Position numbers and translations under genes: made by a program. Below the pieces are notes generated by a model. That model was given only the letters and a program-made list of their open reading frames with translations. It was not told the origin of the DNA and searched no databases. A stretch of DNA of 14,732 nucleotides. It comes from Pirellulales bacterium. GTDB taxonomy: Bacteria > Planctomycetota > Planctomycetia > Pirellulales > JALHLM01. Below are positions 1 to 6,897 of this stretch, piece by piece (within the stretch, counting starts at the first letter, position 1; every line of letters begins with the position of its first letter). The DNA lies in assembly GCA_022844585.1 (NCBI GenBank), contig JALHLM010000069.1, positions 1,262 through 15,993 of the forward strand, read 5' to 3'.

Positions 1-1
1 G

Positions 2-3000
2 TTTCCATCGTTCGTGAATACGATTGAAGACTATCCCTATCCTTACGTCATCAATGGCACTTGCTGGGAGTTTCCCTGCGTGGTCCCTAGCGACTGGGAA
101 GCCCAGAACATTCAGCAGCCGAACAACCCCAAGACCGTTGAGGACATGAAGGCGGCGCTTGACGCCGTGGTGATCAAACAGGGCGTTTTCAATCTCGTCT
201 TCCATCCACACGGCTGGATTCGCGCGGAACAGGTCGTCGAACTGATCGATCATGCAGTAGCGAAGCACGGCAGGCGAGTGAGATTCATGTCCTTTTGGGA
301 GGCGGATTTTGCGTTGTGCGATTACGATAGGGCCAGCGCCGACCTGCGTGAGAATGATGGAGCACATACCGGGAAGTTCATTCTCGACATCAACAGCGAC
401 GGGTACATGGACGTATTCGACCCTGGTGGTCTATCGCGAACCTGGAATGTGCGCGGAGCGCTTTGGGAAGAAGCAATCACTGACTTGAACTTTGATGACA
501 TCGAAACTGGTCGAAGCAGATTCGGCGTTCTGACTGACAACGGTCATGCGACGCTCGTGCATCATTCGCAGGAACACGGCCTGCGTCTGGCCGAGTTCAG
601 GCACGCTTGGCCGCACGAGAAAAAGGTCGAATTGGCGGACGCTGACGCATCGTTGAATGAGCTACTTTCGCCAGGGCAAGCCTGGCTCGATCACCGCCTC
701 CGCGATCTCGATGGTGACGGCATCTGTGAATTGCTTGTCACGCCGGAAGAAGGCGACGTGGTTATCCTCGCCCTGGACAAAGAGGATCGCTGGCGACGCT
801 TGCCGTTCACATTGCCGGTGGAGACCGCGATCGTCGATCAGGAAAATCGCGACGCCGGGCTGCGGTTCGTCGACATCGACGAAGACGGCGATCTCGACGT
901 GTTGTTGTCCAACGAAGCGAGGTTCTCGCTCCATCTCTTCGAATCGCTCGAAAAAGGTTGGTCGCGCGAAATCTTGCGTGGCAAACAAGGCGACGATCGT
1001 TCGATTCCGCCGATCGTACGCAATGGCACGAACAACGGCGCCTGGTTTCATTCCCGGCATCTCTGGGTGCAGAACGAGGACACGGCGCGGCTGCCGGATT
1101 TGGTCGATCGGCGCTCGTTCAACGAACTGCTTGGCAACGCCGAGTTAGGACCGCGCTCGTCGGAAGCGTCGCTTAAGGGGATGCGCGTGCGGCCGGGATT
1201 GAAGCTCGAACTCGTCGCCGCGGAACCGCTGGTAACGGACCCCGTGGCCTTCGACTGGGGCCCCGACGGCAAGCTCTGGGTCGTCGAGATGGGCGACTAT
1301 CCGCTCGGCGCGGACAACGCCGGCGCGTCCGGCGGACGCGTCCGCTATCTCGAAGACACCAACGGCGACGGTAGCTACGATCGCTCGACGCTATTCCTGG
1401 ATAGCCTGAGCTATCCCAACGGCGTGATGGCCTGGGGCCGCGGCGTGCTGGTAAGTGCTGCGCCGGAAGTTTTCTACGCGGAGGACACCGACGGCGACGG
1501 CCGCGCCGACAAACGCGAGCCGCTCATTACGGGCTTCGGCGAAGCCAATCCCCAGCATCGCGTGAACGGCTTCACCTGGGGACTCGACAACTGGGTGCAT
1601 TGTGCGATGGGCGAGAGCGGCGGCACGATTCATTCCGTCAAGCGCAATGAAGACGTAGAACTCGGCAACCGCGATTTCCGTTTCCGTCCGTCGACCGGCG
1701 AGATCGACCCGCAAGCTGGCTCGACGCAGTACCAACGCATCGCCGACGATTGGGGCAACTGGTTCGGTTCCGACAATATCCATCCGCTGTGGCACTATGT
1801 GCTGCCAGACGAGTATTTGCGGCGCAATCAGCATGTCGCCGCGCCGCAAGTGTTGCGCGAAGTGCCGGAAGTTCCGGGCGCCGCGCCGGTTTTTCCGACA
1901 AGTCGCACGTTGGCGCGCTACAACGATTTTCATCTGTCGAACCATATCACGTCGGCCTGCGGCGTGGGGTTCTATCGTGACGATCTGCTCGGCGCCGACC
2001 TCGCGGGCAACGCCTTCGTTTGCGAGCCCGTGCACAACCTGGTCCATCGCCAGGTGCTCACTCCGGACGGCGTGTCGTTCACCGGTCGTCGAGCCGTCGA
2101 AGAACAGCAGAGTGAGTTTCTCACATCGACCGACAACTGGTTTCGCCCGGTGATGATCCGCACCGGGCCCGACGGCGCACTCTACGTGGCGGATTTCTAT
2201 CGTCAGGTGCTGGAGCATCCCGAGTGGATTCCGGACGACATTGAAGCCAAGATCGACGTCCGCGCCGGGCACGAACGCGGCCGCATCTACCGCATCGTGC
2301 CGGTCGGCGAGCCATTGCGTAAAGTGCCCAACCTGAACGAGCAATCCGCCGAACAACTCGTGGCCCAACTTGAAAGCCCGAATGGCACGCTGCGCGACAT
2401 GACACAGCGAATGCTTGTGGAACGCGCCGATATGTCGACCGTGGAACCGCTGAAGAAGTTGGTTGTCGCCGCACCGTTTCCGACGACGCGGATACAGGCG
2501 CTGTGCGCGCTGGACGGCTTGGGCGCTCTCGATGAAGCCGTGGTCGTTGCGGCGTTGCGTGACCAGCACCCTGGCGTCCGGCGTCAGGCGTTGCGATTGT
2601 CGGAGCGATTTCTGAAGTCGGACAACGCCGTGACGCGCGAGGTCCGCGACCCCCGCTGGTTGAACGAGGAAAATCCGCGCATCCGCTTGCAGTACGCCTG
2701 TAGTCTCGGCGAACTTCCGGCAGAGCAAGGAGTGCGGCTCCTGACTCCCATGTTGCTCCAAAACTGGCAAGACCCATATATCCGCTCCGCCCTGCTGAGC
2801 TCGCTGAATGCCGAGAGTTTGGCGACGAGCGTCCGCGAGTTGCTGGCGCCGGAGTTGCGCGATTCCGTGCCCACTGAATTATGCGAAGCGCTGCCGGAAC
2901 TGTCACTGGCATTTGACGACCGTGAGACTTGTGCGGCCGTGTTCCGAGCGGCGATGGATCCAACGAGATATACGCCAGCGAAACGCTTGTCGCTGGCGGC

Positions 3001-4423
3001 CGCCACGTTGCGGGCCTTGCGCGGGCACGGCCTCGTCCTGGCCGACCTCTACGAGGGTCAGCCGAACGCGCAAGTGGAAACGAAGGCCTCACTTCAAGCC
3101 CTAAGCAAGCATGCTCAACAAGCACTGATCGACTCCAAGGCCGAGCTTGCGCTGCAACTGGCGGCAATTGAAATTGTGTCGCACGACGAAGCAGACGCGA
3201 ATCTGGAATTGCTCGCCACGGCGTTGGGACCTGCCTCGAACACGGAGCTGCGCGCTGCGGCGGTTTCGCGTCTGGCGGAAATGGAATCCGAGGCCGCGTT
3301 CGACACTTTGCTCAATGCATGGCATTCGTTGACGCCTCAGGTGCGAGGGCAGGCGCTTGAGGCCTGTTTTCAGCGGCCGCGGCAATTGGTTCGCGTGTTG
3401 GAGGCGCTGGAGAACGGCAGCATTCACGCCGGTGATTTCGACGCCGATCGCCGGCAACGCTTTGCTGTCAGCGCCGGCCGAGAACTTCGGGACCGCGTCA
3501 TCAAGGCGCTCGTCGCGGAGATCGACACCGATCGTCGCCAGGTCGTGGAGCAGTTTCGCGATGTTCTGATGCTCAGCCCGGATGCGGAACATGGCGCCGT
3601 CGTGTTCCGCGAAAAGTGCGCGGTATGTCATCGCTTGGGCAACGTCGGCTTCGCGATCGGCGCGGACCTGGCTGCGTTGACCGACAAGTCGCCGGCCTCG
3701 ATGTTGGTCGCCATACTGGATCCCAATCGCGCCCTGGAAACGAAGTTCGTCTCATACACTGCGCAAACCAGCGATGGACTAACGCATACCGGAATGCTCG
3801 TCGATGAATCCGGCGCCAGCGTCACGTTGCTCGGTCAGGAAAACAAACAGTCCATTATCCCGCGCGGCGAATTGGAAGCGATCGAATCGACCGGCAAATC
3901 CCTCATGCCCGAGGGTTTGGAAAAGGATCTATCTCGACAAGACCTGGCGGACGTGATGGCCTTCGTGGCGAATCTGCCGACGCCGCGCAAGGAATTTTCC
4001 GGCAACACGCCTGAGGTGGTACGCGCCGACGAGCACGGCGCATTGAAACTCACGGCCGTGCGAGCGGAAGTGTTTGGCCCGACGTTGATCTTTGAGCCCG
4101 GCCACCAGAATCTTGGCTTCTGGGGGAGCGAAGCCGACCGGGCAGTATGGAACCTAAGCGTCAATCAGCCCGGCCGCTATCGCGTCTGGCTCCACTACGC
4201 GTGCCATCGCGAAACAGCCGGCAACCCGTTCCAAGTGCAGTGCGGCGAGCAACGTTTGAAGTCCGAGGTGAAGGGCACTGGCACCTGGGACTACTACCGC
4301 CGCGTGGAAATCGGCGAACTCGATCTTACTGTAGGCGAGCATCGCCTCACCCTCCGCTCCGACGGCCCGATCGCCGGACATCTGATGGACTTGTTCGAAT
4401 TAAGCCTGGAGCGGGAAGAATAG
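2..4423 (+). CDS. Large exported multidomain PVC-type heme-binding (CxxCH) dehydrogenase-like protein, 5' partial
   Basis: The frame is open to the window edge (TTT CCA TCG TTC before a GTG at 14), so the true start lies upstream; numbering here begins at base 2 (1473 residues visible). Residues 1-112 resemble the end of a polysaccharide-deacetylase-like domain (LVFHPHGWI). FG-GAP/VCBS-type calcium loops follow: DINSDGYMD 129-137, DLDGDG 235-240, DIDEDGDLD 291-299. Residues 394-765 match the PVC-specific propeller dehydrogenase domain (GPDGKLWVVEMGDYPLG, LYVADFYRQVLEHPEW). About 785-1180 are helical HEAT-like repeats. A cytochrome c domain has CAVCH at 1206-1210 and a likely axial Met1302 in SLMPEGLEK. 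The last 125 residues look like a beta-sandwich carbohydrate-binding module. By family this is an exported or periplasmic protein thought to oxidise sugars and pass electrons to its heme; the substrate is unknown. The export signal would lie outside the window. Domain calls are strong, function is inferred. Confidence 0.9.
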   Translation, partial: FPSFVNTIEDYPYPYVINGTCWEFPCVVPSDWEAQNIQQPNNPKTVEDMKAALDAVVIKQGVFNLVFHPHGWIRAEQVVELIDHAVAKHGRRVRFMSFWEADFALCDYDRASADLRENDGAHTGKFILDINSDGYMDVFDPGGLSRTWNVRGALWEEAITDLNFDDIETGRSRFGVLTDNGHATLVHHSQEHGLRLAEFRHAWPHEKKVELADADASLNELLSPGQAWLDHRLRDLDGDGICELLVTPEEGDVVILALDKEDRWRRLPFTLPVETAIVDQENRDAGLRFVDIDEDGDLDVLLSNEARFSLHLFESLEKGWSREILRGKQGDDRSIPPIVRNGTNNGAWFHSRHLWVQNEDTARLPDLVDRRSFNELLGNAELGPRSSEASLKGMRVRPGLKLELVAAEPLVTDPVAFDWGPDGKLWVVEMGDYPLGADNAGASGGRVRYLEDTNGDGSYDRSTLFLDSLSYPNGVMAWGRGVLVSAAPEVFYAEDTDGDGRADKREPLITGFGEANPQHRVNGFTWGLDNWVHCAMGESGGTIHSVKRNEDVELGNRDFRFRPSTGEIDPQAGSTQYQRIADDWGNWFGSDNIHPLWHYVLPDEYLRRNQHVAAPQVLREVPEVPGAAPVFPTSRTLARYNDFHLSNHITSACGVGFYRDDLLGADLAGNAFVCEPVHNLVHRQVLTPDGVSFTGRRAVEEQQSEFLTSTDNWFRPVMIRTGPDGALYVADFYRQVLEHPEWIPDDIEAKIDVRAGHERGRIYRIVPVGEPLRKVPNLNEQSAEQLVAQLESPNGTLRDMTQRMLVERADMSTVEPLKKLVVAAPFPTTRIQALCALDGLGALDEAVVVAALRDQHPGVRRQALRLSERFLKSDNAVTREVRDPRWLNEENPRIRLQYACSLGELPAEQGVRLLTPMLLQNWQDPYIRSALLSSLNAESLATSVRELLAPELRDSVPTELCEALPELSLAFDDRETCAAVFRAAMDPTRYTPAKRLSLAAATLRALRGHGLVLADLYEGQPNAQVETKASLQALSKHAQQALIDSKAELALQLAAIEIVSHDEADANLELLATALGPASNTELRAAAVSRLAEMESEAAFDTLLNAWHSLTPQVRGQALEACFQRPRQLVRVLEALENGSIHAGDFDADRRQRFAVSAGRELRDRVIKALVAEIDTDRRQVVEQFRDVLMLSPDAEHGAVVFREKCAVCHRLGNVGFAIGADLAALTDKSPASMLVAILDPNRALETKFVSYTAQTSDGLTHTGMLVDESGASVTLLGQENKQSIIPRGELEAIESTGKSLMPEGLEKDLSRQDLADVMAFVANLPTPRKEFSGNTPEVVRADEHGALKLTAVRAEVFGPTLIFEPGHQNLGFWGSEADRAVWNLSVNQPGRYRVWLHYACHRETAGNPFQVQCGEQRLKSEVKGTGTWDYYRRVEIGELDLTVGEHRLTLRSDGPIAGHLMDLFELSLEREE

Positions 4424-4443
4424 ATTTCCTGCTCGGAAATCTA
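4421..4443. terminator. Perfect 9-bp hairpin starting on the stop codon of the heme protein gene
   Basis: TAGATTTCC (4421-4429), loop TGCTC, GGAAATCTA (4435-4443) form a perfect stem whose first three bases are the TAG stop. There is no U-run after it on either strand, so it is not a classical Rho-independent terminator. It may instead protect the 3' end of the transcript or act with the larger inverted repeat that follows directly. The structure is seen directly; the role is inferred. Confidence 0.4.
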
Positions 4444-4608
4444 CCGCTGAGACGCAGAGACGCGGAGAGCTTAACCGCCAAAAACGCTAAATCACACCAA
4501 CAGAGTCATTCAAGTTTCGATCTCCCACATAGCCAATCCTTTCGCGTGATTTCGCGACTTTCGCGGTTTAGTATTTCCCTCTGCGTCTCTGCGCCTCTGC
4601 GGTTCAAT
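4443..4608. repeat. Interspersed inverted-repeat element (CGCAGAGA / CGCGAAA type) between convergent genes
   Basis: The left arm (about 4443-4498) and the reverse complement of the right arm (about 4539-4608) share the same order of motifs: ACCGC, then CGCAGAGACGC, then AACCGC, then spaced CGC-AAA units ending near AAATCAC. In the right arm, read on the minus strand, the CGCGAAA units repeat every 9-10 bases. The arms are imperfect copies separated by about 40 bases of unrelated sequence. Similar CCGCAGAGACGCAGAG sequences are familiar between genes in planctomycetes and other environmental bacteria. Folded as RNA it could end or insulate transcription from the converging heme protein gene and trpC; that role is inferred. 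No gene lies in 4424-4617. Confidence 0.75.
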
Positions 4609-4617
4609 TTGCTTGAA

Positions 4618-5397
4618 CTACCTTTTCTTGAGCAGTCGTTCGACCGCGGCGCCGATGTCCGGCTCGCGCATCAGCGACGTCCCAACCAGCATCGCGTTGA
4701 ATTCCGCGGCGGCGAGTTGATCGACGTCGGCGCGCGTGGAGATGGCGCTTTCGGCGACGGCGAGACAATCCCCGGGGATGCGTTTGCGTTCGCGCAAGGC
4801 GTGCTGGAAATCGACTTCCAGCGTGTGCAGATTGCGATTGTTAACGCCGATCAGCGTGGCGCCGGCCTCGAGGACGCGATCCAGATTCTCTGGATCGAAA
4901 TATTCCACGAGCGGCGTGAGGCCGAGCTCGATGGCCTCGTTGTGCAGCGCGCGGAGGTTGCAATCGTCGAGACACTCTGCGATCAGCAACACCGCGTCCG
5001 CCCCGGCGGCGCGGGCTTCGACAAGTTGATAGCTGTCGATGATGAAATCCTTGCGCAAGACTGGCAGCTTCACCTTGGCGCGGACTTCGCGGAGGTAGTC
5101 GAGATTGCCTTGAAAATACTTCTCGTCGGTGAGCACGCTGATGCAGGTCGCGCCGTGGGCTTCGTAAATCGCAGCGACCTCCGCGGGCGTGCGATCGGCG
5201 CGGATGGAACCCTGCGACGGGCTGGCAAGCTTCACTTCGGCGATCAAGTGGACGCCCGGCACGCACAACGGCGTAAAGAAATCGCGGACCTTGGGCGCGC
5301 TCTTGAGTTGAGCGCGAAGCTCCTGGAGAGGTCGCGCCGCTTTGGCCGCCTCGACTTCGATGCGCTTGTGCTCGACGATCTCACGAAGTTTGCTCAT
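4618..5397 (-). CDS. trpC: Indole-3-glycerol phosphate synthase
   Basis: A 259-residue single-domain TIM barrel, the usual length for TrpC. It closes the ring of carboxyphenylamino-deoxyribulose phosphate to indole-3-glycerol phosphate in cytosolic tryptophan synthesis. Catalytic landmarks are present: E54 and K56 in LIAEVKLASPSQG, K116 in LRKDF, E165 in LVEYFD, N187 in GVNNRNL, E216-S217 in AESAI, and VGTSLM near 238-243 in the phosphate site. The family's ESGI motif reads ESAI here (Ala218, codon GCC). The ATG at 5397 fits the family N-terminus. It overlaps the 3' end of the NUDIX gene by 17 bases, which suggests translational coupling, and no other trp gene is in the window. Identity is very likely. 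Confidence 0.95.
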   Translation of the reverse strand: MSKLREIVEHKRIEVEAAKAARPLQELRAQLKSAPKVRDFFTPLCVPGVHLIAEVKLASPSQGSIRADRTPAEVAAIYEAHGATCISVLTDEKYFQGNLDYLREVRAKVKLPVLRKDFIIDSYQLVEARAAGADAVLLIAECLDDCNLRALHNEAIELGLTPLVEYFDPENLDRVLEAGATLIGVNNRNLHTLEVDFQHALRERKRIPGDCLAVAESAISTRADVDQLAAAEFNAMLVGTSLMREPDIGAAVERLLKKR

Positions 5398-5797
5398 GGC
5401 GGCGCGCGTCTCGGCGATGGCTCAACAGCGTTTCAATCACGACCTGGTTCGCTTCCGGAAATCGTAGCTGACTTAGCTCCTTCGCATCCACCCAGCGAAA
5501 CGGGGGTTTCGGCGTGGCGTCAGATTCGCTGGAAACGCGTCCATGAAAAAAATGCAACCGCAACTCGCCGTGGGCATAGGCGTGTTCGACGACCGGAACG
5601 ATCAGATCCTCAACATCAATGGCAAGACCTGTCTCTTCTTCGCATTCCCGTCGAGCCGTTTCGGCGGGAGTTTCGCCTGACTTCACTTTGCCACCGGGGA
5701 ACTCATCGTATCCGGCCAACACGGATTGCTCATCACGCACGCCGACAAGATAGCAACCTTCCCACTCCACCACAGCGACGGCGATGTCGATCGGCAT
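5381..5797 (-). CDS. NUDIX hydrolase, MutT-like (possible 8-oxo-dGTP diphosphatase)
   Basis: A 138-residue protein with a full NUDIX box at residues 36-58 (G-x5-E-x7-REUxEExGU, seen as GKVKSGE followed by RECEEETGL), preceded by the usual FPGG. The family hydrolyses nucleoside diphosphates linked to another group. The small size, FPGGKV lead-in and C-terminal FRWVDAKEL segment resemble MutT proteins that remove oxidised dGTP, but substrate cannot be settled from sequence. The ATG at 5797 has GGAGAG at a 6-base spacing, and that site lies in an interspersed repeat. It starts 33 bases downstream of fabI and overlaps trpC, so the three are probably co-transcribed. Confidence 0.9.
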   Translation of the reverse strand: MPIDIAVAVVEWEGCYLVGVRDEQSVLAGYDEFPGGKVKSGETPAETARRECEEETGLAIDVEDLIVPVVEHAYAHGELRLHFFHGRVSSESDATPKPPFRWVDAKELSQLRFPEANQVVIETLLSHRRDARRHEQTS

Positions 5798-5803
5798 TCC
5801 GAA

Positions 5804-5809
5804 CTCTCC
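5804..5809 (-). promoter_or_regulatory. Ribosome-binding site of the NUDIX gene, inside a repeat copy
   Basis: On the minus strand GGAGAG is followed by TTCGGA and then the ATG at 5797, a good Shine-Dalgarno match and spacing. The GGAGAG is the end of the CGCAGAGA-type repeat unit; the left arm at 4443 carries the same GACGCGGAGAG string. Confidence 0.65.
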
Positions 5810-5834
5810 GCGTCTCAGCGTCTCCGCGGTTCAA
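5804..5834 (-). repeat. Half copy of the CGCAGAGA-type interspersed repeat
   Basis: Read on the minus strand it runs TTGAACCGC, GGAGACGC, TGAGACGC, GGAGAG, matching the outer block of both arms of the element at 4443-4608, including the TTGAACCGC boundary also seen at the outer end of the right arm there. The CGCGAAA block is missing. Its TGA (5831-5833) is the fabI stop codon and its GGAGAG is the NUDIX ribosome-binding site. Confidence 0.7.
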
Positions 5835-6658
5835 CCCGGCTGCCCCTTATACGCATCCAAGAGCCGGCCCGGCGAGCCCATGATGTTGTAGCCGCAGTCG
5901 ACGTGGAGGATTTCGCCCGTGATGCCATCCGAAAGATCCGAAAGCAGGAAGCCGCCGGAGCGGCCGACTTCTTCCGGTAGGACGTTACGTCCCATGGGAG
6001 ACATTTTCTCGTAGAGCGGCACCATGTCGTCGACGCCTGCGCCGCGGCCGGCCAATGTGCGGACCGGGCCGGCGCTCACGGCGTTCACGCGCACGCCGCG
6101 CGGGCCGAGATCGTAGGCGAGGTATTTGACGACGCTATCGAGCGCTGCTTTGCAAACGCCCATCACGTTGTAGCCGGGCACGCACTTTTCGCCGCCGAAG
6201 TAGGTCATCGTAAGAATGCTGGAACGCGGGCTGAGAATGTCCTTCGCGGCGTTGGCGACGGCGAGCAGGCTGTAGGCGCTGATCTCCATGGCCATCAGGA
6301 AGCCGGCGCGGCTGGTTTCGACGGTGTCGCGCTTCAGGTCTTCCAGCGAAGCGTGGGCAATCGAGTGGAGCAGGAAGTCGATCTGTCCGAATTCCTCCTT
6401 CGTCTTCTGAATCACGGCGCGGATGTCGTCGTCGTTCTGGACGTTCATCGGGACCAGGAACTTGGCCGACGGCTGCTTGTCGGTCAGTTGGGCGACCCGG
6501 TGGCGATTCCGCTGGCGGGCGTCGTCCGGCTTGTCCGGCAGGTGGCTAAAACCGCAGACGGCCCCTTCCTCCATGGCGAACTGGGCGATCGACCAGGCGA
6601 TCGAATGATCGTTCGCCACGCCGAGAACAAGTCCCTTCTTGCCTTCGAACAGCTTCAT
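5831..6658 (-). CDS. fabI: Enoyl-[acyl-carrier-protein] reductase, FabI type
   Basis: A 275-residue short-chain dehydrogenase fold enzyme that reduces the enoyl-ACP double bond in the last step of each fatty-acid elongation cycle, in the cytosol. The dinucleotide-binding segment GVANDHSIAW (13-22) is the divergent FabI form. The catalytic pair Y163-x6-K170 is present (YNVMGVCK), with the extra upstream Tyr153 in MTYFGGEK, which separates FabI from ordinary ketoacyl reductases. The C-terminal GEILHVDCGYNIMG is also typical. I prefer the ATG at 6658 because AAGGTG lies 6 bases before it and MKLFEGKKGLVLGV fits the family; a GTG at 6667 would add three residues. It is the first gene of the leftward fabI-NUDIX-trpC group, with its stop inside a repeat. 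Confidence 0.95.
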   Translation of the reverse strand: MKLFEGKKGLVLGVANDHSIAWSIAQFAMEEGAVCGFSHLPDKPDDARQRNRHRVAQLTDKQPSAKFLVPMNVQNDDDIRAVIQKTKEEFGQIDFLLHSIAHASLEDLKRDTVETSRAGFLMAMEISAYSLLAVANAAKDILSPRSSILTMTYFGGEKCVPGYNVMGVCKAALDSVVKYLAYDLGPRGVRVNAVSAGPVRTLAGRGAGVDDMVPLYEKMSPMGRNVLPEEVGRSGGFLLSDLSDGITGEILHVDCGYNIMGSPGRLLDAYKGQPG

Positions 6659-6897
6659 AACATGCACCTTGCCTGGCGCCCGACCTCGGGCAGTGAAGTT
6701 AACCCTAACGCCGGAAGCAGTTTACCGGCGGCCGCGCCAACTTCCCAGGGGCGTGCGTGGACGGGGCATCCCCTGTCATCCGTTGGAGCGATTTAGCGAA
6801 TCCAAGTGATTTCACTGGACAAGTGATGTGTATTCCATATGATTCAACTGCGAGGCGACGTATTCGATTGGACTCCACACGAATTGATCCGAATTGC
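6659..6897. other. Divergent intergenic control region between fabI and the sigma-54 activator
   Basis: This 239-base gap separates the two divergent starts. Its right half, from about 6785, looks more AT-rich than the neighbouring genes and holds the operator-like half-sites listed separately. I see no convincing -35/-10 pair and no GG-N10-GC sigma-54 promoter on either strand. The activator frame stays open upstream to a GTG at 6757, but those 47 codons look unlike any domain, so I treat the stretch as non-coding. Confidence 0.5.
6802..6827. promoter_or_regulatory. Operator-like cluster of AAGTGA half-sites
   Basis: CAAGTGAT occurs at 6803-6810 and again at 6820-6827, 17 bases apart. Between them TCACTGG (6812-6818) is the inverted form, so the first part reads as an imperfect palindrome, AGTGA-TT-TCACT. 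The cluster lies 71-96 bases before the activator start and about 145 bases before fabI. It may bind a regulator of one or both genes; the binding protein is unknown. Confidence 0.35.

Noticed and set aside
1391..2770. 459-codon open frame on the minus strand
   Set aside because: It lies wholly antisense to the PVC propeller and HEAT-like region, has no recognisable domain, and is explained by codon bias in GC-rich DNA. The same applies to the 348-codon minus frame at 2121-3167.
4147..5883. 578-codon open frame on the plus strand
   Set aside because: It starts inside the heme protein gene, runs through the inverted repeat and then antisense through trpC, NUDIX and the fabI end. Its translation is low-complexity and shares nothing with any family; the opposite-strand genes are well supported.
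6757..6897. N-terminal extension of the sigma-54 activator from the GTG at 6757
   Set aside because: The 47 extra residues look unlike a domain, the DNA is AT-richer and holds operator-like repeats, and the ATG at 6898 opens directly into the helical N-terminal region.
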